From contig JAVJQK010000048.1 of the NCBI GenBank assembly GCA_040218145.1, forward strand, positions 1-64,000: 64,000 nt of DNA, written 5' to 3'. A model generated the notes under the pieces. That model searched no databases. It was not told where the DNA came from and saw only the letters and a list, made by a program, of their open reading frames with translations. The position numbers and the translations under genes were made by a program. How positions within the stretch are numbered: the first letter of the stretch is position 1; the number at the start of each line of letters is the position of its first letter. The stretch is from Sandaracinaceae bacterium (GTDB lineage: Bacteria; Myxococcota_A; Polyangia; Polyangiales; Sandaracinaceae). Positions 54,592 to 62,778 of this stretch are shown here, in pieces.

Positions 54592-56487
54592 ATGACGGAC
54601 TGGCAGGACGCCTGGGACGGCGCGGCGTCGCACTTCGAGCGACTGCCGAATCCCGTGCTCGTGATCGACGGGGAAGGCGTCGTGCGACGATGCACCCAGC
54701 CCCTCGCGGGCCGCGCCACGAGCGTCGTGACCGACGCAGCGCTGCTGGAGCTCTGCGAGGACGCCGATCGAGCGCCCCTCGGCGCGGCCCTCGCGGCGGC
54801 GAGGGCCGGAGACGCCTCGCACATCCGCGTGCGCCTGGTCCCCTTGCCGGACGAGAGCGAGCCGGCGGCGCTGGAGCTCGCGCTGGCCCCGTTCGGCGCC
54901 GCGCGATCGACGGCGGTCCTCGCCATCGCCACGGACATCACCGCGCTCGCCCTCGAGCAGGCGCGGCTCGAGCGTCGCGAGCGGCTGCTCGTGGACACGC
55001 AGGACGTCGCCCACTTCGGCGTCTGGGAGTGGGACCTGAGCCAGCCCACCGCCGAGTGGTCCGAGGCGCTCTATCAGATCTACGGGCTGGACCCGTCGGG
55101 CCACGTGCCCACCTACGAGGACTATCTGACGCGCGTCCACCCGGACGACCGCCAGCGCGTGATCGACGCGACGAACGGGGTCTTCCAGCGCCACGAGCCG
55201 TATGACCACGACGAGCGGATCTTCCGCACCGACGGGGAGATGCGGTACCTCCACACCTGGGCGCACCCGGTGGTGAACGCGTCGGGCGAGCTGGTGCGGC
55301 TCCTCGGGGTCTGTCAGGACATCACGGCCCGGAAGAAGGCGGAGGCGGAGAGCCAGCAGCTCCAGGATCGGCTGGCCGCCGTCTTCGAGGCGTCCCCCAT
55401 CGGCCTGGCGACCGTCGTCCAGAGCGGAGAGATCATCGACGCGAGCCCCGCCCTCGCCCGACTGTTCGGCGCGTCGCCGAGCGCCCTGCTCGGCAGCCCT
55501 CTGTCGGCCCACCTCCACTCCCAGGACGCGGCCCGCTACGCGCGCTTCCTGGCCGGCGCGTTCGCGAGCGACGGGCGCTCGCCGCGGATGCGCCTCCGGC
55601 TGAAGCGCGACGGCGGCGGCGCCTGGGTGCGCGTGACGGCCGCGAGGCTCCAGATGCGCGGCGGCCGCTCGCACGCGCTCCTGCTGTTCGAGGACCTCTC
55701 GCCCGAGGTGCAGGCGAAGCGCGCCGACGAGCTGGCCACCTCTCGCCTCATGAAGATCCAGGAGCTGGAGCGAGACGCCGAGTGGAAGAGCACGCTGCTC
55801 AGCGTCACGTCGCACGAGATGAAGAACCCGCTGAGCCCGATGGTGCTCCTGGTCGAGATGCTGCAGACGGGGGAGTACGGCCCGCTGACCGACGAGCAGT
55901 CGGACGCGATCTCCTTGATCGGACAGCAGGCGGAGCGTCTGAGCCATCTCGTGCGGGACATCCTCGACGTCGCGAAGATCGAGCGAGGAGGCCTCCGGGT
56001 CGTCCCGCGGGAGCTCGACCTCGGCGCCCTCGTGCAGCGCGTGGCGCGGACGTTCCGCCCCCTGGCGCGGCAGTGGGGCGTGGAGCTCGGCTGTGAGACG
56101 CCGGACGAGCCGCTCCTGGTGGAGGCGGACCCGGAGCGCACCGAGCAGGTCATCGTGAACCTCCTCTCCAACGCGCTCGAGTTCACGCCCGAGCACGGGA
56201 CGGTCACGTTGAGGGTCGACGCCGGCCCGCGCGCGGTCGCCGTCTCGGTCGAGGACACGGGCCCCGGGCTCCGCCCCGAGGACCGCGACCGGCTCTTCCA
56301 GGCCTTCAGCCAGCTGGGCGCCGAGCGGCGCGCGGGTCACCGCGGGACCGGCCTGGGCCTGTTCATCTCCAAGAGCCTCGTGGACGCGCACCACGGAAAG
56401 ATATGGGTCGAGTCCGAGCCGGGCTGCGGCTCCAAGTTCGTCGTGGAGCTCCCGGTCCGCGAACCCCCGCGCGCCTCCGCGCCGTGA
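54592..56487 (+). CDS. PAS-containing sensor histidine kinase
   Basis: 631 aa from the ATG at 54592 with GGAGGGGG just upstream. No membrane segment. Three PAS-like regions (about 11-120; 135-250 with PAC, HFGVWEWDL...HPDDRQRV; 260-372 with FEASPIGLATVV), then HisKA with His408 (TSHEMKNPLSPM), N box NLLSNALEFT, G1 DTGPGLRP, F box and G2 GTGLGLFISKS. Catalytic motifs intact. It has no receiver domain and no adjacent regulator gene, so it is an orphan kinase. A 190-bp gap before it holds nothing recognisable. Confidence 0.92.
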   Translation: MTDWQDAWDGAASHFERLPNPVLVIDGEGVVRRCTQPLAGRATSVVTDAALLELCEDADRAPLGAALAAARAGDASHIRVRLVPLPDESEPAALELALAPFGAARSTAVLAIATDITALALEQARLERRERLLVDTQDVAHFGVWEWDLSQPTAEWSEALYQIYGLDPSGHVPTYEDYLTRVHPDDRQRVIDATNGVFQRHEPYDHDERIFRTDGEMRYLHTWAHPVVNASGELVRLLGVCQDITARKKAEAESQQLQDRLAAVFEASPIGLATVVQSGEIIDASPALARLFGASPSALLGSPLSAHLHSQDAARYARFLAGAFASDGRSPRMRLRLKRDGGGAWVRVTAARLQMRGGRSHALLLFEDLSPEVQAKRADELATSRLMKIQELERDAEWKSTLLSVTSHEMKNPLSPMVLLVEMLQTGEYGPLTDEQSDAISLIGQQAERLSHLVRDILDVAKIERGGLRVVPRELDLGALVQRVARTFRPLARQWGVELGCETPDEPLLVEADPERTEQVIVNLLSNALEFTPEHGTVTLRVDAGPRAVAVSVEDTGPGLRPEDRDRLFQAFSQLGAERRAGHRGTGLGLFISKSLVDAHHGKIWVESEPGCGSKFVVELPVREPPRASAP

Positions 56488-56492
56488 GCGCG

Positions 56493-56870
56493 TCAGCTCA
56501 GCGCCGCCCACCAGCCGATCAGGCCGAGGGGCAAGAAGCCCATCCACTGGGGCAGCTTCAGCCACCCACGCTCGATGCGCGAGACGAAGGCGAGCACGAG
56601 GAAGAGCGCCGCGTAGACGAGGTGGAGGGTGCTGATGACGGCCACGAGCACGGGGCCCACGACGGCGGAGTCGGTGGCGCCAGCCCACAGCAGGGCGCCG
56701 CCGCCGAGCAGCAGGTGCGCGCTGATGGCGTGCCAGCAGACGTACATCGTCCAGCGCGCCGTCGCGTCGTAGTCCGCCGCGAGCATCGGCCGGGCGCACT
56801 CCTTCTCACCGGCCGTCACGTGCACCACGAAGAGCACCAGCGTGAAGACCCCGAGCGCCATCTCCGTCAT
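56493..56870 (-). CDS. Small four-helix membrane protein
   Basis: 125 aa from the ATG at 56870 (ribosome-binding site GGAGGAA, 7 nt upstream). Four hydrophobic helices: MALGVFTLVLFVVHVTA, WHAISAHLLLGGGALLWAG, VVGPVLVAVISTLHLVYAALFLVLAFV and LPLGLIGWWAAL. Conserved-looking Trp and His positions (VHVTAG, CWHAIS, LHLVY) suggest a small membrane cofactor- or quinone-type protein, but no family is recognised. Convergent with the PAS kinase (5-nt gap). Confidence 0.75.
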   Translation of the reverse strand: MTEMALGVFTLVLFVVHVTAGEKECARPMLAADYDATARWTMYVCWHAISAHLLLGGGALLWAGATDSAVVGPVLVAVISTLHLVYAALFLVLAFVSRIERGWLKLPQWMGFLPLGLIGWWAALS

Positions 56871-56934
56871 GGACGTTCCTCCCGCTCGGGAGGTGGGGGC
56901 AGCCCCGGAGAAGTCAACGCGCTCCCGCGACGGC

Positions 56935-59106
56935 TCAGATCCCGGGCGGCTCGGGGGCTCCGAGCTCGAGGTAGCCGACGTCCGGCGCCGCGCCTGCGTA
57001 CTGGTCGTTGACGCCGTAGAGGCGCTCGGCGGCGTCGACGTTGGGGCTGCTCGGCTGGAGCGCCCACCGCCTCGCGCCCGGGTCCACGAACTGCGGCTCG
57101 TCGACGATCCCGTTGCACTCGAGCCCCGTCGCCGCGCACCAGGCGGGCACATCGTCGTAGCGCACGTTGCTCCACTTGATGACCGGCGCGCCGCGCGTGG
57201 TGAACCAGTTGTCGTAGTCGAGGTCGTTCGGCATGGCCGTCCGGCCCATCTCGAAGGCGTAGCGCGTCCCCCGCACGATGTTGTTGCGGAACACCATGTT
57301 GGTGAAGGCGCCCGAGGTGCCCATTCCGTTGGTGTCCGGCTGGTCCGTGTAGCAGGTGTTGTGGAAGATCCAGACCCGGCCGCTCGAGTCGTTGCTCACC
57401 TTGATGCCGCTCTGCTCGTAGTCCGTGAAGCGGTTGCGCAGGGCGAACACCGGCCCGTAGGTGATCGGCGCGAGCGACAGCCCGTTGTGCATGGTGTCGG
57501 CGACGTTCCCCCGGTAGCGGTGGTTGACGCACGCGCCCTCGGGCTCGAGCACGTCGTCGCCGGTCCGGGTGAATCGGTTCGCGTAGACGTCGACGTCGTA
57601 GGCGATGGCCGGGTTGCGGTCGTCGGTGAAGTTGCCGGCGTAGATCCCGTTGAAGATGTCGTGGATGCGGTTGCCGCTGGCGATGAAGCCGCGCCCGCCT
57701 CCCTGGGTGACGGCGGAGTTCTCGTGGTCCGTGCCCTTCGCCGCCGCCCACGGCCAGTCGAAGACGCTCGACTGATGGATGTGGTTGTCCTCGACGCGCA
57801 CGTCGTTGCTGCCGCGTCGCACCCAGATCGGCGAAGGCATCTCGTGGATGTGCGAGCCGCGGATGACGACGTGGTCCGCCGCCACGACGTCCACGCCCTT
57901 GGCGTACTCGCCCTCCCCGTACCAGCGCACCTCGAGCCCCTCGATCCAGATCCAGTCCGAGCCCACGCCGAGCGCGGTGTTGCGGACGGGGATCTGGAAG
58001 ACGTGCCCCGACGGGTCGGTCGCGCTCCGCACGTAGAGCCGGCCTCCGGTGACGAAGAAACCCTCGGCGATGGGCTCGTCGTCGTCGCCCCGCCCGCTGC
58101 GCAGCCCGGCGAGCGAGAGGTAGTGATAGAGCCGCACGCCGTCACGCCCGACGTAGCGCGGGTCACCCGACCAGGACGTGTACCAGACGCCGGATCCGTC
58201 GGCCGTCCAGGAGGGGGACACGGGGTCGGTCCCGTCGAGGATGGCGCCGGGCTCTCCCATCAGGCGGATGTAGGCGCCCTCCGCGCCGTCGCGGCGGAAG
58301 CTCACCTCCTCGCGGTAGATCCCCGGGCGCACGACGACGTCGGTCCCGGCGCGCGCGGCGTCGACGCCCTCCTGGACGGAGCGGAAGGGCGAGGCCGCCG
58401 AGCCGTCGCCGCCCCCGGCCGCCGCCGCGTCGACGTAGATCGTGCGGGTGGCCGCGTGCGGGGGGTCGATGGGCTGCGTGGTCAGCGTGCCGCAGGCCGT
58501 GGACCCGCCCGCCTCGACGCGCACCTCGTATTCGGTCTCGGGCCGCAGCTCGAAGAGCGAGGTCGCGAGGCGCCCGTCGGGGAGCTCCGCCGACTCGGGC
58601 GCGCGGTGCCAGGTGGCGGCGCCGGCCGCGCGGTAGTGAACGACCGCCGCGCTCGGCGATCCGGAGGGCTCGAGCACGACGCCCGCGGTGTAGATGTTCG
58701 CGTGCAGGTCGAGCGTCCCGCCCGTGGCGGTGCAGGCCCCGAGGTCGAAGCAGCCCTGCGGGCAATCGACCGTGCACCCCGGATCGCAGCTCGCCGCCTC
58801 GCAGCGACCCACCCGGCAGGTGAGCCCGTCCCCGCAGGTGCCGCAGCTCCCGCCGCAGCCGTCGTCTCCGCAGGCGAGGCCCTCGCACGCGGGCACGCAT
58901 CCGTCGGGCGGCACGGCGCCGTCGCGCACGCCGCCGTCCGGGTCCGGATCGACCGCGCCGTCGGCGCGGCCGCCGTCCATCACCGCGCCGTCGCGCGCGT
59001 CCACGCTGCCGTCGGGGGGTGAGACCTCGCCGTCGCAGGCGAAGAGGAGGGCACAGAGGAGGGCGAGGGGGAGAACGACCGCGAGGGCACGCTGGGCTCG
59101 AAGCAT
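56935..59106 (-). CDS. Surface lipoprotein with right-handed beta-helix
   Basis: 723 aa. Lipoprotein signal (LALLCALLFACDGE), then Asp/Gly-rich linker and a Cys-rich myxobacterial module (CGDDGCGGSCGTCGDGLTC). From about 240 on a pectate-lyase-like parallel beta-helix: RTIYVDAAAAGGGDGSAASPFRSVQEGVDAARAG opens it, followed by repeated turns (VVIRGSHIHEMPSPIWVRRGSNDVRVEDNHIHQSS, FIASGNRIHDIFNGIYAGNF). Likely binds or degrades a polysaccharide; no catalytic residues assigned. Similar DUF1565/right-handed helix lipoproteins are common in Myxococcota. Confidence 0.85.
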   Translation of the reverse strand: MLRAQRALAVVLPLALLCALLFACDGEVSPPDGSVDARDGAVMDGGRADGAVDPDPDGGVRDGAVPPDGCVPACEGLACGDDGCGGSCGTCGDGLTCRVGRCEAASCDPGCTVDCPQGCFDLGACTATGGTLDLHANIYTAGVVLEPSGSPSAAVVHYRAAGAATWHRAPESAELPDGRLATSLFELRPETEYEVRVEAGGSTACGTLTTQPIDPPHAATRTIYVDAAAAGGGDGSAASPFRSVQEGVDAARAGTDVVVRPGIYREEVSFRRDGAEGAYIRLMGEPGAILDGTDPVSPSWTADGSGVWYTSWSGDPRYVGRDGVRLYHYLSLAGLRSGRGDDDEPIAEGFFVTGGRLYVRSATDPSGHVFQIPVRNTALGVGSDWIWIEGLEVRWYGEGEYAKGVDVVAADHVVIRGSHIHEMPSPIWVRRGSNDVRVEDNHIHQSSVFDWPWAAAKGTDHENSAVTQGGGRGFIASGNRIHDIFNGIYAGNFTDDRNPAIAYDVDVYANRFTRTGDDVLEPEGACVNHRYRGNVADTMHNGLSLAPITYGPVFALRNRFTDYEQSGIKVSNDSSGRVWIFHNTCYTDQPDTNGMGTSGAFTNMVFRNNIVRGTRYAFEMGRTAMPNDLDYDNWFTTRGAPVIKWSNVRYDDVPAWCAATGLECNGIVDEPQFVDPGARRWALQPSSPNVDAAERLYGVNDQYAGAAPDVGYLELGAPEPPGI

Positions 59107-59148
59107 CCGGAGACAGTACGAAGATCGCCTGGCGGAGTCACTCCCCCC

Positions 59149-59952
59149 TCACCAGACCTCCACGGACTGCCTTCGCTCTCCGGCCGGCGTCTCCAGCACG
59201 ATGAGCACCCTCGCCGGGACGAAGCTCCTCCCGCGATACTGCGGCTCGGCGACGTACCGGCTGGCCTCGCCGCGCGACGCCATCGCCATCGCTTCGGCGT
59301 CGAGTTGCTGCTTCCGAGCGGCGGCGGCGGGGGGCAGCGGGATCCGGTTCTCCGGCACGTCGAGGCCGCCGAGCCCCTGGGGACACAGCGCCGCCCACAC
59401 CAGCGCGCCCGCCGCCACCTGCTCTGCGACCGCCTGCTGCGAGTCGACGTGCTCCCACCCGGTCGGAGCGGAGGTCGGGCCCTGCGGCGCGGGCGACGCG
59501 CCGGCCTGCATCGCGGCGAGCTTCTGTCTCGTGCGCCGACTCCAGAGCACCATCAGTGGGATGAACACCAGCGGGAAGCAGCAGAAGAGCCACGACGAGA
59601 CCCCGCTGTAGAGGCCGTCCACGTGTTGCGGCGTGGGGAGCCGCGGCGCGGGCGTGCTCGGGTCGCGTCGGACCGCGATCTGGTAGCGCACGAACGGCAG
59701 GGTGTAGCTCTCGTAGTTCTCGTCGGCCCCGAACAGCTCGCACTGCGCGCGCTCGGACTTTCGGCGCCTGAGCGGGATGACCGACGCGTGGATCGACTCC
59801 ACGCCGCGGAAGGTCTGGCAGTCCTCGCCGAGGTCGGCGCAGAGCTGCTCCTCCAGGTCATCGCAGGGGTCGTAGAGGAGGCCGCACCCCGACGAGAGGC
59901 CGAGGAGCGAGCCGAGGAGCGCGAGGCGAATCGTGGCTTGCACGCTGCGCAA
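59149..59952 (-). CDS. Lipoprotein with C-terminal membrane segment, unknown function
   Basis: 267 aa from a TTG at 59952 (a GTG at 59943 is an alternative; no ATG fits the signal). Lipobox LSSGCGL. Then Asp/Glu/Cys-rich region (DPCDDLEEQLCADLGEDCQTF), a hydrophobic helix (SSWLFCCFPLVFIPLMVLW, about 118-136) and a basic soluble tail. A lipoprotein signal followed by a transmembrane helix is unusual, so topology is uncertain. No family recognised. Confidence 0.7.
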   Translation of the reverse strand: MRSVQATIRLALLGSLLGLSSGCGLLYDPCDDLEEQLCADLGEDCQTFRGVESIHASVIPLRRRKSERAQCELFGADENYESYTLPFVRYQIAVRRDPSTPAPRLPTPQHVDGLYSGVSSWLFCCFPLVFIPLMVLWSRRTRQKLAAMQAGASPAPQGPTSAPTGWEHVDSQQAVAEQVAAGALVWAALCPQGLGGLDVPENRIPLPPAAAARKQQLDAEAMAMASRGEASRYVAEPQYRGRSFVPARVLIVLETPAGERRQSVEVW

Positions 59953-60020
59953 GATACATGACGAGCGATGCCAAGGGAAGCCTCATGGACAGCGCCCGAT
60001 CGCGCCGCGCACCCCCGTGC

Positions 60021-60644
60021 TCACTGGCCCTGGACGAGGCGCGCGACGTCGGCGGCGATCTGGCCGAGGCAAGCGCCCGCGTGGCCCAGCTGGCAGGCGC
60101 GAGCGAGGAGCTGTCGCTGACGCGCCACGTCGGGTGGGATACCGCTGCCGACGGCCGCCGCCGAGGCGAGCGCGACGCAGGCGTCCGCGTTCCCGCGGTC
60201 GCAGGCCCGATCTTCGAGCTGGGCCGCGCGGCGCGGGTTGCGCGCGACCCCGCGGCCGAGCCAGAGGAGGCCCGCGGCGCGGTGACAGCCGAACGCGTCC
60301 GAGGCGCGGCACGCGCGCTCGTAGAGCTGCAGCGCGCGGCGCGGGTCTCGAGCGATGCCCGCCTCGGTCATGCCCGCCTCGTGCAGCGTGCCCAGACGCC
60401 CGCACGACGGCATGTCGCCAGCGTCGCAGCCCTGGTTCCAGGCGAGCGCGGCCCAGGACGGAGTGCGCGGCACGCCGCCCGTGCCGTCGAGGTAGTGCTG
60501 GCCCGCCGCGACGCAGTGCGCGGGTTGCCCGCTGAAGCAATACGCCCAGGCCGTGGCTCCTTCGGCCTGCGCCGACGCGAGCGAGGGCGCCGACGCCAGG
60601 CCGAGCACGGCGAAGACGACGAGCTGGGTGGTGAGACGAGTCAT
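60021..60644 (-). CDS. Exported Sel1-repeat protein
   Basis: 207 aa from the ATG at 60644, with GAGGAGG about 7 nt upstream. Signal peptide ending SLASAQ. Three to four Sel1/TPR-like repeats with Cys at fixed places: NQGCDAGDMPSCGRLGTLHEAG, ALQLYERACRASDAFGCHRAAGLLWLGRG, AAQLEDRACDRGNADACVALASAAAVG, LLARACQLGHAGACLG. Cys pairs about 10 residues apart are typical of periplasmic Sel1 proteins (HcpA-like) and would form disulfides. Binding scaffold; partner unknown. Confidence 0.85.
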   Translation of the reverse strand: MTRLTTQLVVFAVLGLASAPSLASAQAEGATAWAYCFSGQPAHCVAAGQHYLDGTGGVPRTPSWAALAWNQGCDAGDMPSCGRLGTLHEAGMTEAGIARDPRRALQLYERACRASDAFGCHRAAGLLWLGRGVARNPRRAAQLEDRACDRGNADACVALASAAAVGSGIPPDVARQRQLLARACQLGHAGACLGQIAADVARLVQGQ

Positions 60645-60747
60645 CGCAGGACCTCCTCGTCCGGGTGTGCGAGGACGAGGGCCGCGTGCGGGTCGTTTGG
60701 CGCGTTCGGATCCACCATTGGCGCGATCGGTCCCATGATCCGGCGGC

Positions 60748-62733
60748 TCACTCCCCCTCGCGGGGCAAGCGCTCGCGCACCTTCGCGAGCAGCGCGTCGA
60801 GGGTGAACGGCTTGGCGAGGAAGCCCGCGTGGCCGCCGATCTCTCCCTGAGCCGCGCGCGCATAGCCCGACATGAAGACCACGGCGAGCTCGCGTGAGAG
60901 GAGCGCCTGGAGCCGCTCGACGAGCTCGAGGCCCCCCATGCCCGGCATGACCACGTCGGTCACGACGAGATCCAGGGTGTCACACGACGCGGCGAGCTCG
61001 AGCGCGCCGCGCGCGTCGGTCGCCGTGAGCACCTCGAAGCCAGCGTTCCCGAGCGCGCGGGCGACCATGCGTCGGATCGCCGGCTCGTCTTCGACCACCA
61101 GCACCGTACCGGTCGCGCCCGTCGCCGGCGCGACCTCCGGCTCGTCGACCTCGGGCGCCTCCGCGGCGACGTGGAACAGCACGTGGAACGACGTCCCCAC
61201 GCCCGGCTCGCTCTCCGCCCAGACGTGCCCGCCCGCCTGCTGCACCACGCCGTAGACCGTGGCGAGGCCCAGCCCCGTCCCCGCGCCCATGGCCTTGGTC
61301 GTGTAGAACGGCTCGAACACGTGCTCGAGCGTGTCGGCGCTCATGCCGTGCCCGGAGTCCTCGACCGTCAGCTGCACCCCGGGCGCCGCGTCGGGCGAGA
61401 AGCCGGCCGGCCAGGGCACGCGCCCGCGGGTGCGCACCTGGACCCGCCCCGGCCCCTGCATCGCGTCGCGCGCGTTGGTCACGAGGTTCAGCAGCACCTG
61501 CTCGAGGTGCGTCGGATCGATGAGGACGGAGCCGACCCCGGGCTCGAGCGCGAGGGACAGCTCGACGTCCTCCCCGAGCACACGCCGCATCAGCCCGGCC
61601 GCGTCGCGGATGGCGCGATTGACGTTGGTGGGACGGGGGGCGGCGGCCTGTCGGCGGCCGACCGCGAGGAGCTGCTGCGTCAGGCCGCGCGCCTTGAGCG
61701 CCGCCTCGCGGATCTCGGTCACGTCGTCGAGCTGCGGCCGCCCTTCGACGATGCTCTCCGCGAGGAAGTCCGCGAAGCCCAGGATCGCGCTGAGCATGTT
61801 GTTGAAGTCGTGCGCCACGCCCCCCGCGAGGCGGCCGATGCTGTCCAGACGCTGTGCGTGCGCGAGATGCTCCTGGAGCCTGCGCTGCTCGGTCACGTCG
61901 CGCAGGGTCATCACCACCGCCTCGATCCCGGGCAGGTGCTCCAGGTTCCGGCCGACGACGTCGAACTCACGCGCCCGACCGTCCTTGCGGACGAGCCGCA
62001 CCAGCGCGCGGAGGGCGCCGCCCGGCTCGGCGCGCGAGCGCTCGAGCTGCGTCGCGAAGGCCTCGCGGTCCTCCTCGTGCACCAGGTCCTCGAAGGGGCG
62101 CCCCCTCCGCTCGGCCGGCGTCCAGCCGAGCAGCTCCGTCATGGCCGGGCTGACGAAGCTCGCGCTGCCCTCCGCGCTGATCAGCACGAAGAGCTCGCTC
62201 GTGCTCTCGACGAGCGCGCGGAACATCGCCTCGCTGGCGCGGAGCCCGTCCTCCGCGGCGCGCTCGCGGGTCACGTCCTCGAGCTGTCCGACGAAGTAGC
62301 TGGGGCTCCCCTCGTCGTCGAAGAGGGTCGAGACGGACAGCCGACCCAGGAGCACGCCGCCGTCGGCGCGCACGTATCGCTTCTCCACCTGGAACGCGCC
62401 GCCGCGGCCCTCCTGCACGCCCGCCTTGTGCTCCACCTCGACGTCCGCGTCGTCCGGGTGAGTGATGTCCGGCACCGTCAGCCGCAGCAGCGCCTCGCGG
62501 GGGTAGCCGAGCATGTCGCAGAGGGCGGCGTTCGCCTCGGCGATCCGCTCGTCGAGCCCGACCAGCGCGAGCCCGATCGGGGCGTCCTCGAACACCCGGA
62601 GGAAGAACGCCTCGCGGCTGCGGTCGTGGGCGGAGCGAGACTCGAGCTGCGCCTCGAGCGCCTCGATGCGAGCGCGGAGCGCGCGATTCTCGGCCGCGAG
62701 GTCGGCCTCCTCGACTCCGTCGTCGTCCACCAC
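60748..62733 (-). CDS. Hybrid histidine kinase, PAS-PAS-HisKA-HATPase-REC
   Basis: 661 aa from a GTG at 62733 (a second GTG follows). Coiled start (about 9-35), PAS1 at 43-160 (FEDAPIGLALVGLDE), PAS2 at about 168-285, HisKA with His308 (LAGGVAHDFNN), N box VTNARDAM (418-425), G1 DSGHGMS, G2 GTGLGLATVYG, C-terminal REC (541-655) with Asp593 (VVTDVVMPGMGG). All catalytic residues present. No membrane helices, no output domain. Its kinase core is close in style to the hybrid kinase at 6.3-8.3 kb (GG[LV]AHDFNN). Confidence 0.92.
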   Translation of the reverse strand: MVDDDGVEEADLAAENRALRARIEALEAQLESRSAHDRSREAFFLRVFEDAPIGLALVGLDERIAEANAALCDMLGYPREALLRLTVPDITHPDDADVEVEHKAGVQEGRGGAFQVEKRYVRADGGVLLGRLSVSTLFDDEGSPSYFVGQLEDVTRERAAEDGLRASEAMFRALVESTSELFVLISAEGSASFVSPAMTELLGWTPAERRGRPFEDLVHEEDREAFATQLERSRAEPGGALRALVRLVRKDGRAREFDVVGRNLEHLPGIEAVVMTLRDVTEQRRLQEHLAHAQRLDSIGRLAGGVAHDFNNMLSAILGFADFLAESIVEGRPQLDDVTEIREAALKARGLTQQLLAVGRRQAAAPRPTNVNRAIRDAAGLMRRVLGEDVELSLALEPGVGSVLIDPTHLEQVLLNLVTNARDAMQGPGRVQVRTRGRVPWPAGFSPDAAPGVQLTVEDSGHGMSADTLEHVFEPFYTTKAMGAGTGLGLATVYGVVQQAGGHVWAESEPGVGTSFHVLFHVAAEAPEVDEPEVAPATGATGTVLVVEDEPAIRRMVARALGNAGFEVLTATDARGALELAASCDTLDLVVTDVVMPGMGGLELVERLQALLSRELAVVFMSGYARAAQGEIGGHAGFLAKPFTLDALLAKVRERLPREGE

Positions 62734-62778
62734 CCCATTGGAGCACCGACCGCCCGGGCCGGTCGAGCGCGTAATCCG